A stretch of 38,305 nucleotides of DNA, taken from NCBI GenBank assembly GCA_937949555.1, contig CALEDV010000044.1, positions 1 through 38,305 of the forward strand, read 5' to 3'. Shown piece by piece: positions 5,988 to 15,050 of the stretch. The notes below the pieces were generated by a model. It did not search any database, was not told where the DNA came from, and saw only the letters and a program-made list of their open reading frames with translations. The position numbers were made by a program, and so were the translations under genes. Source of the stretch: an uncultured bacterium. Lineage in GTDB: Bacteria > Nitrospirota > Thermodesulfovibrionia > Thermodesulfovibrionales > Dissulfurispiraceae. The number at the start of each line of letters is the position of its first letter. Within the stretch, counting starts at the first letter, position 1.

Positions 5988-7535
5988 ATGTTTTGCAGTC
6001 AATACATTGATATGCTTGACGCTATGGATGAAGGCATCTATTGTATTGACACCTCTGGCAAGATCCTTTTTTGGAGCAAAGGGGCAGAGGTTATTACAGG
6101 AATAAGTGCCGCAAAGGCAAAAAACGCCACTATTTCAGCAGTATTAAACTATTCCGATCCAAAGGGTGTCCCGATTGACAGTGCTCAATATCCTGCTCTT
6201 TATGCTGTCCGTTTCTCAAAAAGCTGCACAAAAAGCCTTGTTTTAAAGGGATCTGCCTTTGAGGAAATTGCCCTTGAGGAGTCTGCTTATCCTGTTATTA
6301 AAAACAACAGGGTAGAAAGGGCAGTAGTCTTAGTTAGAAAAAGATCGCAGAATCCTATTCCTTGTGTAAAAGAGGGAATGATACAAATATGTGCATGGTG
6401 CAAGAAGATACACTGTCCTCCAGATAATTGGTTCAACATAGAAAGCTATCTAACTGATTTAGGACTTGGGATATTTACTCACAGTATGTGTCCTGCCTGT
6501 GCCTCTAAGATCTTTGATAAGAAGGTATATCTTGAGAGTTACCAAAAGATATGCAAGGCTATTAGCTCCAGTGTGTCCTTGAAGGAGGTTTTCGATCTTA
6601 TTGTAAGAAATGTGGTGAAGGTGATGAATGTAAAGGCATCTATGTTGAGGCTTATAAATAAAGAAAAAAATATGCTTGAAGTAGCCGCTTACTATGGTTT
6701 ATCGGAAAGATATGTAAATAAGGGCCCCGTAGATTGTGATAAAAGCGTAGTTGATACTATGGAAGGTAAGACTGTCTCCATATACGATATATCCTCCGAC
6801 CCTTATGCAAAATATAAAAAGGAGGCACAAGAGGAAGGTATATGCACTATCCTGTCTGTGCCTGTTAAAAACAATAAGGAAATAATAGGAATACTGAGGA
6901 TGTACTCTAAGGAGGCTATTCATTATACTGACGAGGACCTCAAATTTATAACCGCCCTTGCGGAGCAGGCTGCAATTGCCATAACTAATGCAAGGACCTT
7001 TGAGAGCAACCTTTCTAGGGCAAAGGATTACCTGAGGGTGTTTAGAGAGGTTACAAAGGCTGTGAGCTCTACCCTTGATCTGAACAAGGTGCTTGAGTTG
7101 ATAGTGAGTAAACTGCCAGAGGCGATGAACCTTAAGGGTGCAACCGTAAGACTTCTTGAAGAGGATGGCAGGAGGCTTAATCTTGTGGCTGCCTATGGAT
7201 TGAGCAAGGAGTATCTAAACAAGGGGCCTATAGATATGGAAGAAAATGTAAGGATAGCCCTTCAGAGGGGTGCTGTGGCAATATACGATGTGAGTTCCGA
7301 TGAAAGGGTTATATATAAGGATGAGGCAGTAAAAGAGGGCATCAGGAGCATGTTTACACTGCCAATAATTGCAAAGGGAAAGGTTATAGGCATACTTAGG
7401 CTCTTTACCTCGGAGCATCGTATATTTACCGATGAGGATATTGACTTTACTACCTCTCTTGCGGAGGTATGCGGAGCGGCCATAGAGAACGCAAGGATAC
7501 ATGAACAAATAAAGTCTAAACAAGGGGGAATATGA
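5988..7535 (+). CDS. PAS / zinc-cysteine / tandem-GAF sensor protein without output domain
   Basis: Cytoplasmic sensory protein of 515 residues with no transmembrane segment. Order: PAS domain at about 8-115; a cysteine module C135-x2-C138 and C168-x2-C171 (CAWCKKIH ... CPAC) of the kind placed after PAS domains in bacterial sensor kinases; then two GAF domains at about 195-345 and 365-505. The GAFs are clearly similar to each other (LNKGPID/VNKGPVD, IYDVSSD/IYDISSD), so they arose by internal duplication. No histidine kinase, GGDEF or other output domain follows; the frame ends in the overlap with fdhD (ATGA). No SD precedes the ATG and the promoter suggests a leaderless mRNA. It may act by binding another protein; the ligand is unknown. 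Coupling to fdhD hints at redox or formate metabolism, which is inference. Confidence 0.8.
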   Translation: MFCSQYIDMLDAMDEGIYCIDTSGKILFWSKGAEVITGISAAKAKNATISAVLNYSDPKGVPIDSAQYPALYAVRFSKSCTKSLVLKGSAFEEIALEESAYPVIKNNRVERAVVLVRKRSQNPIPCVKEGMIQICAWCKKIHCPPDNWFNIESYLTDLGLGIFTHSMCPACASKIFDKKVYLESYQKICKAISSSVSLKEVFDLIVRNVVKVMNVKASMLRLINKEKNMLEVAAYYGLSERYVNKGPVDCDKSVVDTMEGKTVSIYDISSDPYAKYKKEAQEEGICTILSVPVKNNKEIIGILRMYSKEAIHYTDEDLKFITALAEQAAIAITNARTFESNLSRAKDYLRVFREVTKAVSSTLDLNKVLELIVSKLPEAMNLKGATVRLLEEDGRRLNLVAAYGLSKEYLNKGPIDMEENVRIALQRGAVAIYDVSSDERVIYKDEAVKEGIRSMFTLPIIAKGKVIGILRLFTSEHRIFTDEDIDFTTSLAEVCGAAIENARIHEQIKSKQGGI

Positions 7536-8299
7536 ATAGGGACAGTTTGAAGAGGGAGATAACAAGATTTGAAGAAGGCACCAAGAGCAGTTTGCAGGAC
7601 CTTATAGCAATTGAAAAGAGGATCAGGGTTGCAGTCAACGGCAAGGAAGTACTTAGTCTTTACTGCACCCCTGTAATGGTTAAGGAACTTGTAGTAGGTA
7701 TGTTTATGACTGAGGGTATTATAGAGGGTAGTTGGTGTATTGATCGTATCAATGTGAGTTATGGTGAGGATGTTCTGGTGGACATACCCGCTGATGGCTC
7801 TGTTGCTACCGATGATGCAGTCATTACCTCAGGGTGTATTGGTGGCATTACCTTTCCAAAGAGGCTCAAGATAGAAAGGGCTACCGATAACTTTAGGCTT
7901 GGGGCTAAGAGGCTCAGCGATATCTTTAGAAAATTTCAGAATGCCTCAGAGCTATACAGGGCTACAGGATGTGTGCACAGTGCAGCACTGAGCGATGGAA
8001 GGGATATCCTGTGCCTTGCTGAGGACATTGGCAGGCATAATGCGGTAGATAAGATAATTGGATACGCTATCATAGAGGGTATACCCTTTGAGGATAAGAT
8101 AATGCTTGCGAGCGGCAGATTATCCTCTGAGATCGTAGCAAAGTGTGCAAGATGGCAGATACCTATTGTGGCAAGCAGGACCTCTCCTACAAGCCTTGCT
8201 GTGGATATTGCAGAGCGAGGGGGAGTTACGGTGGCTGGATTTGTCAGAGGCAGCAGGTTCAATATATATAGCTGCCCCGAGAGGATTGAGGTTGTATAA
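7532..8299 (+). CDS. fdhD: Formate dehydrogenase accessory sulfurtransferase FdhD
   Basis: FdhD transfers sulfur from the cysteine desulfurase to the molybdenum/tungsten-bisMGD cofactor of formate dehydrogenase. In 255 residues the family blocks are all present: IRVAVNGKEV with YCTPVMVKELVVGMF near 31-58, the sulfur-transfer loop TSGCIGG (Cys102), TGCVHSAAL at 145-153, EDIGRHNAVDK at 164-174, SGRLSSEIVAKCARWQIPIVASRTSPT, and the C-terminal GFVRGSRFNIY. The loop has one cysteine instead of the CxxC of E. coli FdhD; single-cysteine loops are also seen in the family. ATG 7532 overlaps the previous stop (ATGA) behind AAGGGGGA, so the two genes are co-translated. No formate dehydrogenase gene is in the window. 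Confidence 0.93.
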   Translation: MNRDSLKREITRFEEGTKSSLQDLIAIEKRIRVAVNGKEVLSLYCTPVMVKELVVGMFMTEGIIEGSWCIDRINVSYGEDVLVDIPADGSVATDDAVITSGCIGGITFPKRLKIERATDNFRLGAKRLSDIFRKFQNASELYRATGCVHSAALSDGRDILCLAEDIGRHNAVDKIIGYAIIEGIPFEDKIMLASGRLSSEIVAKCARWQIPIVASRTSPTSLAVDIAERGGVTVAGFVRGSRFNIYSCPERIEVV

Positions 8300-8425
8300 A
8301 TACCCTGAATCATAATCCCCTTGAGGGAATCCACAAGCCTTGACAGCCTTTGAAGTAAATTTGTCTTCTTACTGTGCTCACTGTATTTTGTATGAGTATA
8401 AGACTTTTGTTGCAAGGAACGATCA
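8300..8425 (-). pseudogene. IS1380-type transposase, C-terminal remnant
   Basis: On the minus strand, 8425 down to about 8310 reads NTVSTVRRQIY in one frame and continues, after a one-base shift, as LQRLSRLVDSLKGIMIQ. The concatenation follows the usual C-terminal end of IS1380-type transposases (pattern YxVxTxRxxLYxxxGxxV...). No catalytic part is present. The matching N-terminal end lies 2.5 kb away on the same strand beyond the chemoreceptor gene. The remaining bases to 8566 hold nothing I recognise. Confidence 0.4.
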
Positions 8426-8566
8426 CCTAAACCCTGCCAGTCATTTTTATGATCTCAAAGAAGACATGCTACTTTAGTTTGTCTAATTCTGTATCGAAAT
8501 CCAACTAAAACTTCCTAATATTAAAAAGGCATCATTAGGGCAAAAAATGGCAATAACCCATAGCCG

Positions 8567-10615
8567 TCATGTCTTAAAACCACTGGTGGTCTCTTTAAGC
8601 CTTTCCATTATCAGGAGCAATCTGTCAGCCTGCTGCATAGTGTTGGCAGCCATTGCCTCCACCTCCTCAGATATAGATGCCGTGGCGTTGATATTTTTTG
8701 CCACCTCTTCTGTAGTCGCCGACTGTTCAACCACTGCAGCGGCAATACGGGTCATCTGTTCCTTTGAGTCCTCTATGCTTCTTACTATCTCATTTAAGGC
8801 ATTGCCTACCTTGTCAATCAGTCCAGTAGCCGATCCCACCTCAGAAGACGCCGTTTCCATCGACGACTTTGTCCTCTGCACCTCTTCCTGAATAGAGCCT
8901 ATCTTTGAGGATATCTCAGTAGTTGCATGTATAGTCTTTTCAGCCAATTTCCTTACCTCATCAGCTACCACAGCAAAGCCCCTGCCTTGCTCTCCTGCGC
9001 GGGCAGCCTCAATGGCGGCATTAAGGGCAAGGAGGTTTGTCTGATCTGCGATGTCTTTGATTACCGTTACTATGTCGCTTATCTCAGTAGACCTTCTCTC
9101 GAGGCTGTGGACAATTCTTGCAAGTTCTATCGTTGATTCATTGACCTTTGTTATAGTTGAAATGGCCTGCTGTGCAATGGATAGACCATTGCCTGCTGTA
9201 TCGACAGAATTGCTTGCCCTACTGGATGCATCCTCGGCATTTGCAGCTATCTCGTTGATCGTCTTTGACATCTCTGCAGAGCTATCAGATATGGCATTGG
9301 CCTGTTGAGTCTGTACCCTTACCTGCCCAGCGGTATTAGAGGCATTTTGTTTAAGCACCTCCACCATTTTAGTGGCACTATCAGCGGCCTCAAGGATATT
9401 CTTAATAATCGCTCTAAGGGAGCTGATCATATTGTTGAAACCTTCTGAAAGTTTGCCCATCTCGTCTCTACTACTTACCGTTGATGTTATAGTCAGATCC
9501 CCCTCTGATACCTTATTGATAGAATCAAGTATCATCTTTGCTGGTTTTGAGACATTCTTGTATAATGCCGCAATTACGGTAACCGTTACTATAATGTTCA
9601 TCAGCCACATGCTCGCTATCAGTAACCATTTGACCTTAAAACTGTCCCTGTTTAATTCATCTACCAAGACATCCACTGCAATACCCCATTTCCACTGCTT
9701 AAATAACGAAAAGACTACTATCCTTTTCTCAACCCTGTTGCCCTCATCGATCCAGCTGTAGTAGAATTTGCCCTCTCCCTTTGAGATAATGTCTCTTAAT
9801 GACTCTTTATCTACGATTACACCTCCATCGGGGGTCTTTGTCTCATGGATGTTTTTGGCCTCTAGGGTATTATGCACAAGGACCCTACCGAAGGTCTTGT
9901 CACCTCCGTCAACTATAAATACCTTCCCAGATTCTCCAATCCTCATATCCTTTATTGACCTTATCACCTCTTTCATCTCATTGGTAAAGTCTATGCCAGT
10001 AAAAAGTATCCCTATGACCTTACCGTCTTTCTTTATTGGCACATACTTTGTCATATAGTCCCTTCCAAACAAGACAGCCTTGCCTATGTAGTCTTGTCCA
10101 CTTATCATGTTCTTATAACCAGGGTGTTCCTTACCGAGCATAGTGCCTATTGCCCTTGTCTTATTGTCTTCTTTTTTCAAGGATGTGGTTATCCTTACAA
10201 AGTCATCACCCTTTCGAGCGAATATAGTTGCCACAGCCCCAGTCTCTCTGGTGAGTCTATCAACCAGATCAAAGTTGAGGTTGATGGCCTTGCCATTTAG
10301 CCTTAACTCAGGCGTATCCAGATCGCCGATCCTTACTGCTTTGGTCTCATCGAGGTCAAAGGTACCAGTAGTGTGTTCAATAAGCCTGTCAGTGATCCTG
10401 TTTATATTATGGGTCATTGTTAGATGGATCGCCTGAAGCATACTCTTGACCATGTTGGCATTGGCAAGGAGTATATTTTCGTTGGATGAACTCATCTCCC
10501 TTTCAGTTTTCAGGGCAATAAAAATACCTATAGACATTGAAACCAACCATGCTAAAAAGGTGACCACGAAGATCTTAAACAGTATGGTGTCTTTGTATCT
10601 TAGATACCATTGCAT
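8567..10615 (-). CDS. Methyl-accepting chemotaxis protein, Cache-type sensor
   Basis: Transmembrane chemoreceptor of 682 residues. From ATG 10615, preceded by GGGGGAGGAGAGG, the order is: first TM segment at about 11-33 ([19 protein letters not shown]); a large periplasmic Cache domain to about 325 with the double-Cache signature GATVATIFAR-like and [18 protein letters not shown], then [11 protein letters not shown]; second TM at about 350-372; HAMP to about 420; and the signalling hairpin with [20 protein letters not shown] and [18 protein letters not shown] near 540-580. No C-terminal CheR-binding pentapeptide is seen. Cache ligands are usually small organic acids or amino acids; the ligand here cannot be read. 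An upstream in-frame start at 10681 lacks an SD. The gene stands alone, between two ends of a decayed IS1380 transposase. Confidence 0.92.
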   Translation of the reverse strand: MQWYLRYKDTILFKIFVVTFLAWLVSMSIGIFIALKTEREMSSSNENILLANANMVKSMLQAIHLTMTHNINRITDRLIEHTTGTFDLDETKAVRIGDLDTPELRLNGKAINLNFDLVDRLTRETGAVATIFARKGDDFVRITTSLKKEDNKTRAIGTMLGKEHPGYKNMISGQDYIGKAVLFGRDYMTKYVPIKKDGKVIGILFTGIDFTNEMKEVIRSIKDMRIGESGKVFIVDGGDKTFGRVLVHNTLEAKNIHETKTPDGGVIVDKESLRDIISKGEGKFYYSWIDEGNRVEKRIVVFSLFKQWKWGIAVDVLVDELNRDSFKVKWLLIASMWLMNIIVTVTVIAALYKNVSKPAKMILDSINKVSEGDLTITSTVSSRDEMGKLSEGFNNMISSLRAIIKNILEAADSATKMVEVLKQNASNTAGQVRVQTQQANAISDSSAEMSKTINEIAANAEDASSRASNSVDTAGNGLSIAQQAISTITKVNESTIELARIVHSLERRSTEISDIVTVIKDIADQTNLLALNAAIEAARAGEQGRGFAVVADEVRKLAEKTIHATTEISSKIGSIQEEVQRTKSSMETASSEVGSATGLIDKVGNALNEIVRSIEDSKEQMTRIAAAVVEQSATTEEVAKNINATASISEEVEAMAANTMQQADRLLLIMERLKETTSGFKT

Positions 10616-10906
10616 ATTTCCTCTCCTCCCCCTTGTTTTTGGTTCGGTAATATAACATAAAAATAGACCTCTTGATACCAAATCCCGATATAGAAAATAG
10701 CGGTAACCTCTATAAAAGGGATAAGAGGCAAATTTTCATCGATAAGATTTTTTTCATCTGCTAAATCACCTTTAAAAGATTACCCTGAGGATAGAAACCG
10801 CATCCTCTTACCCGAACCTGTCTCTTTAGAATGCACTTCACCCTCTCTTTAGACATCCGAGCCTTGCATTCCCTGTAAAATTCCTTTTGCCAAAAGGCTG
10901 GCGCTT

Positions 10907-11168
10907 TCAAAAATTGCCCATCCTCCGCAACCAATCCCCAACACTGTCAGAATCGGAACCCCTGTCAATGCCAATCAGCTTCATTAAGCCTTCTTCCTAT
11001 TTTAATTCCCTTATCTCCTCAAGGCTTCTGCCTCCATCTTTCAGCATTAAAACCAGAGAATTAACAAATACCGAGTGCGCAACTCCAAGATTGCTCTTAG
11101 GAGCTGGCAAAGATCTGTCCCTTAACTCCCTTAATCCTATCCCATGGTTGAATTTCCCTATTAAGGTA
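10907..11168 (-). pseudogene. IS1380-type transposase, N-terminal remnant
   Basis: Reading 11168 to 10907 on the minus strand gives LIGKFNHGIGLRELRDRSLP, then APKSNLGVAHSVFVNSLVLM, LKDGGRSLEEIRELK, an in-frame TAG, and in the same frame EEGLMKLIGIDRGSDSDSVG and DWLRRMG. This is the N-terminal layout of IS1380 transposases (xLPxPGSNRGY...LMLxxGGRxLEDLRxL...PDxDxxGDWLRRMG). The reading breaks down after 10907. It starts immediately after the acylphosphatase stop. Between 10616 and 10906 I see only the chemoreceptor's upstream region and possible further decayed transposase. Confidence 0.7.
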
Positions 11169-11441
11169 TCAACCGGTAATTGTAAAGTCTTTAAACCCCT
11201 CTTCTTTTTCTTCCCATTGCAGTTCAATTTCAGTTACCCTTGACATTGGAGGTCCTTGGTTGCAATGTTCTAAAGCCTTATCTATCTGTTCCCGTGCCCC
11301 CTCAAAGACTGCCTCCACATTGCCATCTCTTAGATTCCTCACCCAGCCGGTAATGCCCAGTTTTACTGCTACATCCTGGGTGAACAAACGATAGCAAACC
11401 CCCTGAACCCTTCCCTTAATAATCAAATGAGCCCTTGCCAT
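11169..11441 (-). CDS. acyP: Acylphosphatase
   Basis: Hydrolyses carboxyl-phosphate bonds such as acetyl-phosphate or 1,3-bisphosphoglycerate to acid and phosphate (EC 3.6.1.7). The 90-residue product carries the phosphate-binding loop GRVQGVCYR with catalytic Arg18, and GITGWVRNLRDGNVEAVFEG with catalytic Asn36. Length and fold order are standard. ATG 11441 is chosen over the TTG two codons upstream because AGGAGG lies seven bases from the ATG and only one from the TTG. It begins 17 bases after the pyrophosphatase stop and ends the lemA operon; an IS1380 remnant starts at its stop. Confidence 0.93.
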   Translation of the reverse strand: MARAHLIIKGRVQGVCYRLFTQDVAVKLGITGWVRNLRDGNVEAVFEGAREQIDKALEHCNQGPPMSRVTEIELQWEEKEEGFKDFTITG

Positions 11442-11458
11442 TTTCAAGCCTCCTTAAA

Positions 11459-13114
11459 CTATCTTGCCATGCTTAATACTTGTCCTACAGCAGGAATAAA
11501 GTCCTTTTTCCTTGACATTATTGTTGGCAGTATGCAGGTATTGTTTTGTATCTTTACATTGAAAGCCTTTTCTACTATCCATGTCTCTCCTTGAAGGAGT
11601 ATCCTCTCTTGCCTTGAGCTTATTGGATTTGTAATCAACAGCGCTGTCAGGTCATAGGCACCATTGACCCTTATCCTTTCCAACTCCTCAAGCAGCTCCA
11701 TTTCCCTAAGGTTAATCTCCTCGCAGTCGAGCACCATCATCTGGCTGATGCCGAGCCTCTTGCCCCCTATGAGAAACTCCTTAAAGTCGGCAGATATTAA
11801 TTCTGCAGAGGTCTTGCCCTTTGTGTTTATGCTTTCGCCTAAAAGTTCCTTGCCATATTCCATGATAGATATGCCTGCTATCTCTGCAAGCCTATCAGCA
11901 GCAAGCCTGTCTCTGTCGGTAGTGGTAGTTAGCGTGAGTATAAGGGTATCTGATAGTATGCCTGACAGAAGCATACCTGCAATCTCTGGGGGGATCCTAA
12001 CCTGATGGAGGAACATGATGTTTGCAACTACTGTGCATGTGCTCCCTACAGGGTCATTATATACATAGATTGGAGCGACTGTTGATATATCACCTACCCT
12101 GTGATGATCTATTATCTCCAATATCTCAGCCTCATCAATCCCTTCAACGGCTTGAGATATCTCATTGTGGTCCACAAGGATCACCTTTTTGCGGATTGGA
12201 TTTAGGAGGTCTGTGCGGGTGATAAAACCAATGAGATTGTTGTCGCTGTCAACAACTATCTCTGAGCGGTATTCAGATTCCAGTATCCTTTTTCTTAGGG
12301 CTGATATAGGTGTGTAGAGGCCTACTGTAGGTATCTTTTTGCACATTATAGAGCTTACAGGAGCTGACATGGTCATCAGGTGCATAGTGGCAAAGGTATT
12401 GTATGGGGACACCAATACCAATGTGCCCTTGTCTTTAGCAAGATTTATAACATCCACGCTTGGTTCAAGCCCGTTTGTGGTTATGATTGTGGAGCACCCT
12501 GCGTGAATAAGCTCAATCTGGAGGTCGTGTTGGTCACCGGTGATGATTATATCCCCTCTTTGTATCTTATTGAGCAGTGTGCCCTTTTGCATAGTGGCTA
12601 TAAATACCCTCCCCGATAGAGGATTTATAGAGGAATTGCTGCAGAGCACCCTGCATTCAAGGGTCTTTGTCAGAAGGTTTATATCAATTGGTGATTGGGA
12701 TAGATCAAAGAAGTTCACACTGTCCATATAGTGCTGTGCAATATCTCTAAGGCCGACTATTCCAACAACCTTGCCATTGTCATCTACTACCGGAACCGCC
12801 CTGACATTTTCCCGTTTCATCATCTCCGCCAGCGCCTGTATGGAGTCCTTTGCTCCTATAGATATGGGTCTTTTTAGTTCCATGTCATTGACGGTGGAGG
12901 ACAGAGACTCTAATTCATCTGGGAAGTTGATGCCAAATTTTTTAAGAATGAAGGTTGACTCTTCATTCATTTTACCAGCCCGCATTGGCACATAGAGATG
13001 GCCCTTATCAGTCATATTCTTGAAATGGGCATAGCCAATTGCTGAGCATATTGAATCTGTGTCAGGATTCCTATGACCGATTACATAAACAATCTTTTGT
13101 TTCTCTCTTTTCAT
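11459..13114 (-). CDS. ppaC: Family II (Mn-dependent) inorganic pyrophosphatase with CBS-DRTGG-CBS insert
   Basis: Hydrolyses pyrophosphate to phosphate in the cytoplasm, pulling biosynthetic reactions forward. The 551-residue protein has the DHH phosphoesterase start GHRNPDTDS (His14, Asp18, Asp20), then a regulatory insert: CBS at about 84-132, DRTGG domain at about 150-250, CBS at about 255-308. The DHH domain resumes with VDHNE (Asp315) and EIIDHHRVGD (Asp336, His337, His338), followed by the DHHA2 domain at about 420-551 with the substrate loop SRKKD near the C-terminus. In characterised CBS-pyrophosphatases AMP and ADP inhibit and ATP or diadenosine polyphosphates activate; the same is expected here. 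ATG 13114 follows AGGAGGAAA. Third gene of the lemA operon. Confidence 0.93.
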   Translation of the reverse strand: MKREKQKIVYVIGHRNPDTDSICSAIGYAHFKNMTDKGHLYVPMRAGKMNEESTFILKKFGINFPDELESLSSTVNDMELKRPISIGAKDSIQALAEMMKRENVRAVPVVDDNGKVVGIVGLRDIAQHYMDSVNFFDLSQSPIDINLLTKTLECRVLCSNSSINPLSGRVFIATMQKGTLLNKIQRGDIIITGDQHDLQIELIHAGCSTIITTNGLEPSVDVINLAKDKGTLVLVSPYNTFATMHLMTMSAPVSSIMCKKIPTVGLYTPISALRKRILESEYRSEIVVDSDNNLIGFITRTDLLNPIRKKVILVDHNEISQAVEGIDEAEILEIIDHHRVGDISTVAPIYVYNDPVGSTCTVVANIMFLHQVRIPPEIAGMLLSGILSDTLILTLTTTTDRDRLAADRLAEIAGISIMEYGKELLGESINTKGKTSAELISADFKEFLIGGKRLGISQMMVLDCEEINLREMELLEELERIRVNGAYDLTALLITNPISSRQERILLQGETWIVEKAFNVKIQNNTCILPTIMSRKKDFIPAVGQVLSMAR

Positions 13115-13136
13115 CTAACTTTCCTCCTGATTAGGA

Positions 13137-15050
13137 TTACCAACCGCCTCCCCCCCCTCCTCCGCCGCCTCCTCCAGAGGAACCTCCTCCTCCAGAGGAA
13201 TCGCTGGATGACGCAAGGGATGCTGAGAGGGCATCGCCTATTGAATTTGCTATATCTCCGATGGAACTGTCAGACCTTATGTCCCCTGAATACCAGGAGG
13301 CATGGGATCTGGCAGTCTCTTCAGTAACCGATTTATTAATTATATCTGCGAATCTTTCAACCCATTGGTTTTCCATATTAAGGGCTACTGCAAAGGGCAG
13401 ATATTTCTCAAAGATCTCAATAGTTCTGTTTGGCTGGTACTGCATATTTAAACGGTGCTTCTCGGTAGTCCCCAAGAACAGTTTGAAGCCTTCTATCTGA
13501 TCAAGTAGCTTCCTGCCCATTAGGGTTGGCGCCTTCAGCAAGTGGTAAAATGTGTAGTTGACCACACCTAAGGCTACAAGGAGCAATACAAATATTGTAG
13601 ATGCGGTTTTTGCTAAGAGAAATAGGGCAAATATCTCTGCCCCGATAAAGGGAACTGCAAAGAGGCTGATCAATATAGCCGAAAAGAGGTTGGTGATCCT
13701 GCCTGGCTTTTCTCTTATAAATCTTCGCCAAGCGGTTAATATTTTAATAATAAGGGCTGATACACCTATGCTCCATACAGTAAGCCATGTGCTAATGAAC
13801 ATTGCAAAGGGTGGGTTATTGCCGAAAAATGTGCCACCGATAGCAGCAATTACTGAGATAGCTGTGCCTACTATAAAATATCCCTTGTTGCTAAAAAAAT
13901 ATGTACTTTCGTAGGCGCTGGCAAGTCTTTTTTTGAGAGTATCGGAGGCTTCTTTAATGGTGGCCCTGTTTGAACTATCAAGGGTGATGGAGTCTCCTTT
14001 TTCGAAGAGCTTCTCTAACAGGGACCTTTCATCCTGTTTTAAAGAGGCATTATCCCCCTTTAGTTTGACCAGTGTATATTTACCAGCCGATTGTTCCTGT
14101 ATTTTTATGTGCCCCTTTACTGCAAGATTTATTATGGCTGTTGCAAAGACCTTGTTGTCATAATCCATGTGAGAGATATACCTTATGGATGCAGGTGAAT
14201 AACGTGGTGGTGGCTCATAGATCGGAAATATTACCCCTTTCTCCGGGTCCTTCCCTACTTTTGACCATACCAATAGGTAGTAAAGAATGACTATAACCAA
14301 TCCTATTAGCGCAATTAAGACTCCGCGATTATCTCTAACAAGATAATGGAATTCCTGTTCCTTAGTTGGTTCAGCGACAAATCCCTTTGCCCAACCTACA
14401 ACTATGGTGAGCCCTTCTCCTGGGTTAAGGATTCCTGGACTCTCAAAAATAGGCTGACTGTTATATCCCTTTGATATTACAAAGTCGCTGCCCTTAGCGC
14501 CTTTGGGTCCTGTAAAGGCTTGAAGTATCTTGATCTGTCTTTCGGCACCTGTAGGCAGATTAACAATTGCCTTAGCATAATCTATAGGGAATGCCCATCT
14601 ATTCCCGGTTACATTCCAGTAGATTTCATCGTGCTCAGGGAAGTGTCTTACCTCTCTATCGACACCATAAGTTATACTGTATGTATATATGCCTGGTTTT
14701 AAAAAAACATCCCTATGCCCTATGTATAACCTAATGCCCTCTTCAGTATCCTCTGTATGATAAGCCTCAGTCTTGCCATCTCTTAATACATCATAGATTT
14801 GGAAATGTATAATCTTCGTGCTTCCAAGGAAATTACTGTGCCTGGTGATGAAATCCCTGTATATGCCCCTTTTTATCTCCTTTCCCTCAGCCCTTACGGT
14901 GATTGTCTCTTTGATGGTTATAAAACCCTTTTGGTCTATAGTAATATCACTGACAAGGCTAAGTATCCTCTCCTCTGCGTGAGAGTTTACTGGTAAAGTT
15001 AGCAGGGATAGAAAGATTAAGAGGGCATAAAAGGGGGTTGTCCGAATCAT
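13137..15050 (-). CDS. DUF2207 membrane protein with polyglycine tail
   Basis: Exported membrane protein of unknown function, 637 residues. It has a signal peptide at about 1-25 (cleavage after VNSHA), an extracytoplasmic beta-rich DUF2207 domain with ITIKETITVRAEG and GIYRDF near 45-70, a TM helix at about 243-262, a cytoplasmic winged-type segment, paired TM helices around 395-440 and 465-500, and a C-terminus of Ser/Asp followed by a nearly pure glycine run ending in Trp. The glycine-rich tail is common in this family. Its ATG shares one base with the lemA stop (TAATG), so translation is coupled; LemA-DUF2207 pairs are recurrent in bacteria. A role in the envelope is likely; nothing more can be read. 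Confidence 0.85.
   Translation of the reverse strand: MIRTTPFYALLIFLSLLTLPVNSHAEERILSLVSDITIDQKGFITIKETITVRAEGKEIKRGIYRDFITRHSNFLGSTKIIHFQIYDVLRDGKTEAYHTEDTEEGIRLYIGHRDVFLKPGIYTYSITYGVDREVRHFPEHDEIYWNVTGNRWAFPIDYAKAIVNLPTGAERQIKILQAFTGPKGAKGSDFVISKGYNSQPIFESPGILNPGEGLTIVVGWAKGFVAEPTKEQEFHYLVRDNRGVLIALIGLVIVILYYLLVWSKVGKDPEKGVIFPIYEPPPRYSPASIRYISHMDYDNKVFATAIINLAVKGHIKIQEQSAGKYTLVKLKGDNASLKQDERSLLEKLFEKGDSITLDSSNRATIKEASDTLKKRLASAYESTYFFSNKGYFIVGTAISVIAAIGGTFFGNNPPFAMFISTWLTVWSIGVSALIIKILTAWRRFIREKPGRITNLFSAILISLFAVPFIGAEIFALFLLAKTASTIFVLLLVALGVVNYTFYHLLKAPTLMGRKLLDQIEGFKLFLGTTEKHRLNMQYQPNRTIEIFEKYLPFAVALNMENQWVERFADIINKSVTEETARSHASWYSGDIRSDSSIGDIANSIGDALSASLASSSDSSGGGGSSGGGGGGGGGGGW

Noticed and set aside
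8567-10615. Long plus-strand frames opposite the chemoreceptor
   Set aside because: Shadows of the real minus-strand gene, Ser/Ile/Leu-rich, with no SD.
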